Below the pieces are notes generated by a model that was not told the DNA's origin, ran no database searches, and saw nothing but the letters and a program-made list of their open reading frames with translations. A program made the translations under genes and the position numbers. A DNA stretch of 8,565 nucleotides from an uncultured Clostridia bacterium (GTDB lineage: Bacteria; Bacillota; Clostridia; TANB77; CAG-508), in NCBI GenBank assembly GCA_947631725.1, contig CANRML010000049.1:1-8565 (forward strand). The letters run 5' to 3'. This document shows, one piece after another, positions 5,236 through 8,565 of the stretch. Within the stretch, counting starts at the first letter, position 1. Each line of letters starts with the position of its first letter.

Positions 5236-6282
5236 CTATGCACTAGTTCCTTCAGGTTCTGGACCAGATTTTTCAGAATCTCCCTTTTCTTTTTTCTCTT
5301 TTTCTTCTTTTTTCTTCTTTTCATTTGGTTCTTCTTCTGGCTTTTCATTTTCATCTTTTTTCTCTTCTGTCTCTTTTTCTTCAATTTCTTTTCTTACTTG
5401 CTCTTGAACCTCTTGAATTTTCATTAATTCTACTTGTCTTTTCTGTAAATCTACCTTTATCATAAATATTGCTGATATTAAGTAAATTACTGCCACTGAC
5501 ATATACATTACATCAAAATATTGTATTTCAAAATTTGTGAAAGTATTAATTATTACATAAATAATATTAAGTAATATTGATAAAGTTGAGGCATAAATTG
5601 ACATACTGAAAATTACTGAATATCTCATTTTTACTTTTGTTAACAGATTTGCTATATGTCCAAATATGCTTATAAATAGGCTGTTTGCTAATGTATTTAT
5701 GAAATATATTACAAATGCATATATAAATAATGTGATACCTAAACTTATATATATATTTATCATTTGTGTTCCTCTTGCATAATTTATGACATCTTGTTTG
5801 TTAAAGCTTGTTAATCCCATTTGTCCTAACATTTCATCATATTTATATGTTGCTGTTCCTAACATTGAATTATTTTTTATCATAACTTCATTTTTTAATA
5901 GTATTATGCAGTTTTCTTTTTCTTCCATTTGATTAGTAATACTTTCTTGTTCTTCTGCATTTGTATCTATAATCAAAGTTCCTATTACTTCATTTTCTAT
6001 AGTAATAGGAGTTTCTGATTTAACATCTAATAGTCCATCTTGATATGAGAAGTCTGGAAATTCTTTTTCTATATAATCTATTACCTGATTAACAACTTGC
6101 GTTGTTTTATATATCATTCCAGCACATATTACAATGACAAGTATAGCAACTAATTTTGCTAAATAATTGATTGCTCTTGAAACTTTTTCTGCTGCTAACT
6201 CTGGATATTTTTCTATATTTACTGTTGATATTTTTATCTTTTTAAAAAAGCCCTTTTTTAGATTAACTTCTTTTTCTTCCAT
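5236..6282 (-). CDS. DUF1189 family membrane protein with a long charged C-terminal tail
   Basis: The 348-residue protein fits the DUF1189 family of Firmicute membrane proteins, whose role is unknown. Predicted membrane segments lie at about 41-58, 175-205, 222-246 and 257-275, with a large domain of about 115 residues (59-172) between the first and second, probably outside the cell. After the last segment comes a coiled-coil-like stretch (about 278-308), then a low-complexity tail rich in K and E (309-338) ending GPEPEGTSA, presumably in the cytoplasm. The ATG at 6280-6282 follows AAAGGAAGGA (6291-6300). It lies 18 bases after the racemase-like gene and 16 before ftsH, so it is expressed with them. 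The adjacency suggests it may be a partner, adaptor or substrate of FtsH; this is inference only. Confidence 0.8.
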   Translation of the reverse strand: MEEKEVNLKKGFFKKIKISTVNIEKYPELAAEKVSRAINYLAKLVAILVIVICAGMIYKTTQVVNQVIDYIEKEFPDFSYQDGLLDVKSETPITIENEVIGTLIIDTNAEEQESITNQMEEKENCIILLKNEVMIKNNSMLGTATYKYDEMLGQMGLTSFNKQDVINYARGTQMINIYISLGITLFIYAFVIYFINTLANSLFISIFGHIANLLTKVKMRYSVIFSMSIYASTLSILLNIIYVIINTFTNFEIQYFDVMYMSVAVIYLISAIFMIKVDLQKRQVELMKIQEVQEQVRKEIEEKETEEKKDENEKPEEEPNEKKKKEEKEKKEKGDSEKSGPEPEGTSA

Positions 6283-6300
6283 TTTTTAATTCCTTCCTTT

Positions 6301-7413
6301 TTATTCATACTCTCTAATAACTTGAGGATTGACTAAAGTTGGATTTATTTGTAATGTTACCTTATTTCCTATATTAATTTCTTTTCCTGTTATATCTGCT
6401 ATAATATGAAAAGTTCCTATTCTTCCTATAATTTTACAAGCTTGTCCATTAATTATTACTTGTCTTTCTTGCTTTTTGAATATAGCTTTTATATCATTTA
6501 CAATATATCTTAATTTATCGATTGGCCTAAACATATCTTTTCCTACTTCTAATGCTATTCCATCAATATATCCACAAGGAATAACTGCAATTTTAGTTTC
6601 TTTTTTAGTTTTATAACTATTTGAATAACCGATATTATATCCTTTTGGCAATTTTTTTATTTCTGCTACTTGCGTTTCCAAGTTTCCTATTTTTTTCAAG
6701 CCTAAATTATTTTTAAATGCTAATCTACCAGTAAATGCTGAACCTACTCTAACTGCATTTAAATGCATTTCTGGAAATTTGATAAATGCTGCTGAATTGC
6801 ATACATGTAGCATCCCTGGATTTATATCATTCATTTTTAAGACTTCTATGCAATCAATAAAATTTTTAAATTGTAGTTTTGTATAATTGTCATCATAAAA
6901 TGCATTTGAAAAATGAGTATATGTGCCTTCGATTTCAATGTTTTTCAGGTTTTTTATTGCCTCTATCATCTTTTCTCTTTGAGTATAGACAAATCCATAT
7001 CTTCCAAATCCTGTATCGATTTTTATATGTGCTTTTATTGTTTTATTTTCTGCAACTTGATTTGCTACTTCTGCTGATTCTTTAGATCCAATAGTAATAA
7101 TAACATTTTTATTAACTAATTTTTCTACTTCTTCTTTGATTGCTGTTGAAGATAGCATAAGTAATTTTTGTGTAAAACCTAGTTCTCTAAATTGTAAAGC
7201 TTCTTGAACTGTTGATACTGCAAAAAAATCAATTCCTTTGTCTATCAAGAACTGTACATATTGTTTCATATCTAATCCATATGCATTTGCTTTTACAACT
7301 GCTATTATTTGAACATTTTTTCCATTATCATCTGGCAAATTTGTTTTTGCATATTCTTTTATTTTTTGAACATTATGTGCTAAGTCTTTTTTGTTGATAA
7401 TTAGCTTAGTCAT
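6301..7413 (-). CDS. alr: Alanine-racemase family PLP enzyme with a divergent C-terminal domain
   Basis: Alanine racemases interconvert L- and D-alanine for peptidoglycan, using pyridoxal phosphate (PLP) in the cytoplasm. This 370-residue protein has the expected barrel: PLP lysine K41 and Y45 in VVKANAYG (39-46), carbamylated-lysine position K131 and R138 in HIKIDTGFGRYG, H167 in THF, HVCNSAAF (203-210), R222, catalytic tyrosine Y263 in IGYSNSY, and CGYIDG (280-285). The C-terminal domain differs. About 34 residues separate GYIDG from VIINGQ, more than usual; the conserved M-D after G-R-V-x is T334-F335; and the last part, where an S-Y-R-V-P-R segment normally supplies an active-site tyrosine, is shortened and reads NPTLVNPQVIREYE. 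Substrate may therefore not be alanine. It starts 4 bases after the femX-like stop, its ribosome binding site AAAGGTGA lying over that gene's end, so the two are translationally coupled. Confidence 0.87.
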   Translation of the reverse strand: MTKLIINKKDLAHNVQKIKEYAKTNLPDDNGKNVQIIAVVKANAYGLDMKQYVQFLIDKGIDFFAVSTVQEALQFRELGFTQKLLMLSSTAIKEEVEKLVNKNVIITIGSKESAEVANQVAENKTIKAHIKIDTGFGRYGFVYTQREKMIEAIKNLKNIEIEGTYTHFSNAFYDDNYTKLQFKNFIDCIEVLKMNDINPGMLHVCNSAAFIKFPEMHLNAVRVGSAFTGRLAFKNNLGLKKIGNLETQVAEIKKLPKGYNIGYSNSYKTKKETKIAVIPCGYIDGIALEVGKDMFRPIDKLRYIVNDIKAIFKKQERQVIINGQACKIIGRIGTFHIIADITGKEINIGNKVTLQINPTLVNPQVIREYE

Positions 7414-7417
7414 ATTA

Positions 7418-8482
7418 TCACCTTTTACTTTTAAATTTCATTTTTATTTGACGTACATTACGGAATAATTTTTCTGAAAATTTATATATTTTATATGTCA
7501 AAGGTTTGTATGCAATGTAAATTTCTCCTAAAAATTCTGTGAATTTTCCACCAAATCCTTTTTTGAATCTATATAATCCATATTGAGGATGTGATTCGTC
7601 TACAATTCCTGAAACACCTCTAAAGTCATAAATATCGTCTTTTCTAGCGATTGCCATTTTTATCATTTCCCATTGTAATAAATAATTAGGCATTAAGTTT
7701 CTGTGTTCATTACTGCTTGCTCCATATAGATACCATGTTTTGTTTCCATAAAATATTGGAATTACTCCTGATATTGGCTTGTCTTCATAATATGCCATCA
7801 ATAATTTCATATGGTCTGGTGCTAAATTATCATACATTTTTTCAAAATATTCTAATGGTCTAATAATAAATCCATCTCTTGCTCCTGTTTCTACCATAAT
7901 TCTATGGAAATCTTTTAGATCTTCTCTTGTTCCTTCTTTAACAACAACACCTTTTTTTGTTGCTAAACGTATATTATATCTCCATTTTTGGTGAAAGCCT
8001 GCCATAACTTCATCTTCTGTTTTTCCTTTAATATCTAAACGAAAAACATATCTTGGTTGAATTTCATCCATAAAGTCTTTTGCATTGTCTTTTATTTCAT
8101 AACCTAGATTTGCTACAATATCTCTAAAATCCTGGTCATCACTTTCTACATCTGGCTCTATTCTTAATACAATTGCTTTATATTTATTTGCTAATTCTTT
8201 TGCTCCATCTGTTAATTGTTTTAACACATTTATATTATGGATATCACATACTGGTCCTCTTGGTGCATACATAATGTTACCGAAAATTGGTATCTTACGT
8301 ATCCAAACACATAAAGAGCCTATTATATTTCCTTGCATATCTTCTGCTAAAATAACTTCTGGTATCCAATTTGGTTTTTTAACCTCTGCCCATTCTAATG
8401 ATTGTTGAAAATTACATCTTTCGTTTTCTTCTAAGAATTTTTTATATTGTTTTTTTGATTCGTCATCTGTTACGAATTTCAT
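7418..8482 (-). CDS. FemX/FemAB-type peptidoglycan aminoacyltransferase
   Basis: Fem-type ligases move amino acids from aminoacyl-tRNA to the lipid-linked peptidoglycan precursor on the inner face of the membrane, building the interpeptide bridge. The 354-residue protein shows the two GNAT-like halves typical of the family (about 1-145 and 146-340). Marker segments are NFQQSLEWAEVKK (24-36), APRGPV (73-78), KWRYNIRLATKKGV (166-178, the Y/W-N-I-R-x-A motif) and YRFKKGFGG (304-312). It lacks the long coiled-coil arm of FemA/FemB, so it is closer to the shorter FemX type. The C-terminal end is very basic (R, K rich from 341). The ATG at 8480-8482 follows GAGGAG (8490-8495). It is the first gene of the operon and overlaps the ribosome binding site of the racemase-like gene. 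The amino acid added cannot be read from the sequence. Confidence 0.9.
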   Translation of the reverse strand: MKFVTDDESKKQYKKFLEENERCNFQQSLEWAEVKKPNWIPEVILAEDMQGNIIGSLCVWIRKIPIFGNIMYAPRGPVCDIHNINVLKQLTDGAKELANKYKAIVLRIEPDVESDDQDFRDIVANLGYEIKDNAKDFMDEIQPRYVFRLDIKGKTEDEVMAGFHQKWRYNIRLATKKGVVVKEGTREDLKDFHRIMVETGARDGFIIRPLEYFEKMYDNLAPDHMKLLMAYYEDKPISGVIPIFYGNKTWYLYGASSNEHRNLMPNYLLQWEMIKMAIARKDDIYDFRGVSGIVDESHPQYGLYRFKKGFGGKFTEFLGEIYIAYKPLTYKIYKFSEKLFRNVRQIKMKFKSKR

Positions 8483-8505
8483 ATTTCTTCTCCTCGTATA
8501 ATATA

Positions 8506-8555
8506 TTTACAATCAATTTTAAAAGTTAAAATTACATTAAATAAATGATTGTAAA
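8506..8555. repeat. Perfect 10-bp inverted repeat upstream of the femX-alr-DUF1189-ftsH operon
   Basis: TTTACAATCA (8506-8515) and its exact complement TGATTGTAAA (8546-8555) flank 30 bases. The pair lies 24 bases upstream of the femX-like start, in the only likely promoter region of the operon. It could be a two-site operator. On the minus strand TTTACA (8550-8555) could also act as a -35 box, but no good -10 follows at the right distance. A TATTAT at 8498-8503 is too close to the ribosome binding site to be the -10. Confidence 0.45.
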
Positions 8556-8565
8556 GAAAATTTAA

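Noticed and set aside
5095..5427. Plus-strand F/L/S-rich frames resembling membrane proteins
   Set aside because: They are the reverse complement of the K/E-rich tail of the DUF1189 protein and the start of ftsH; complementing lysine and glutamate codons yields phenylalanine, leucine and serine.
8506..8555. WalR (YycF) binding site controlling the wall genes
   Set aside because: TGTAAT and TGTAAA occur on the minus strand, but their starts are about 25 bases apart instead of the direct repeat with a 5-base gap that WalR needs.

Overview
This window looks like the chromosome of a low-G+C, endospore-forming Firmicute, most likely a member of the Clostridia. The supporting signs are strong A+T bias, AGGAGG-type ribosome binding sites, sigma-A type promoters, a CIRCE-controlled groESL operon and two CotF-family spore-coat genes. 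The species cannot be named from this sequence.

Layout. (1) Positions 1-607, minus strand: the start of groEL, all of groES, and a sigma-A type promoter followed directly by a CIRCE operator (HrcA site). (2) 712-1264, minus strand: one 148-residue protein I do not recognise. It has its own promoter and hairpin terminator and is visibly richer in G+C than its neighbours, so it reads as a self-contained inserted cassette. (3) 1286-2260, plus strand: a cation diffusion facilitator transporter with its own promoter and terminator. Its metal-site residues (N45, D49, D153, D157) suggest manganese rather than zinc. (4) 2262-2892, minus strand: a tandem-duplicated DUF305 protein. Its C-terminal end is cut off by an apparent one-base frameshift, and it is preceded by a possible 8-residue leader peptide. 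(5) 2953-3418, plus strand: two small CotF-like spore-coat proteins in an operon, ending in a hairpin symmetric enough to serve both strands. (6) 3423-8482, minus strand: a tight four-gene operon transcribed femX-like, alr-like, DUF1189 membrane protein, ftsH, with gaps of 4, 18 and 16 bases. A perfect 10-bp inverted repeat lies upstream of it.

How the genes work together. groES/groEL and ftsH cover protein folding and membrane-protein quality control. The femX-like and alr-like genes point to peptidoglycan: a Fem-type ligase adds amino acids to the lipid-linked precursor, and an alanine-racemase-type enzyme supplies a D-amino acid. The racemase has an unusual C-terminal domain and lacks several residues expected in alanine racemase, so its substrate is open. 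The DUF1189 protein sits between the wall genes and ftsH and could be a partner or substrate of FtsH. The DUF305 and CotF-like genes are divergent, and both encode small helical proteins.

No tRNA, rRNA, CRISPR array, insertion sequence or phage gene was seen. No gene-free stretch exceeds 300 bases. The longest, about 558-750, holds the groESL promoter and CIRCE, the terminator of the 148-residue gene, and about 100 bases of A+T-rich sequence in which I see nothing definite. I found no convincing new defence or mobile system. The best leads are the compositionally foreign gene, the divergent racemase, the DUF305 frameshift and the ftsH-DUF1189 pairing.
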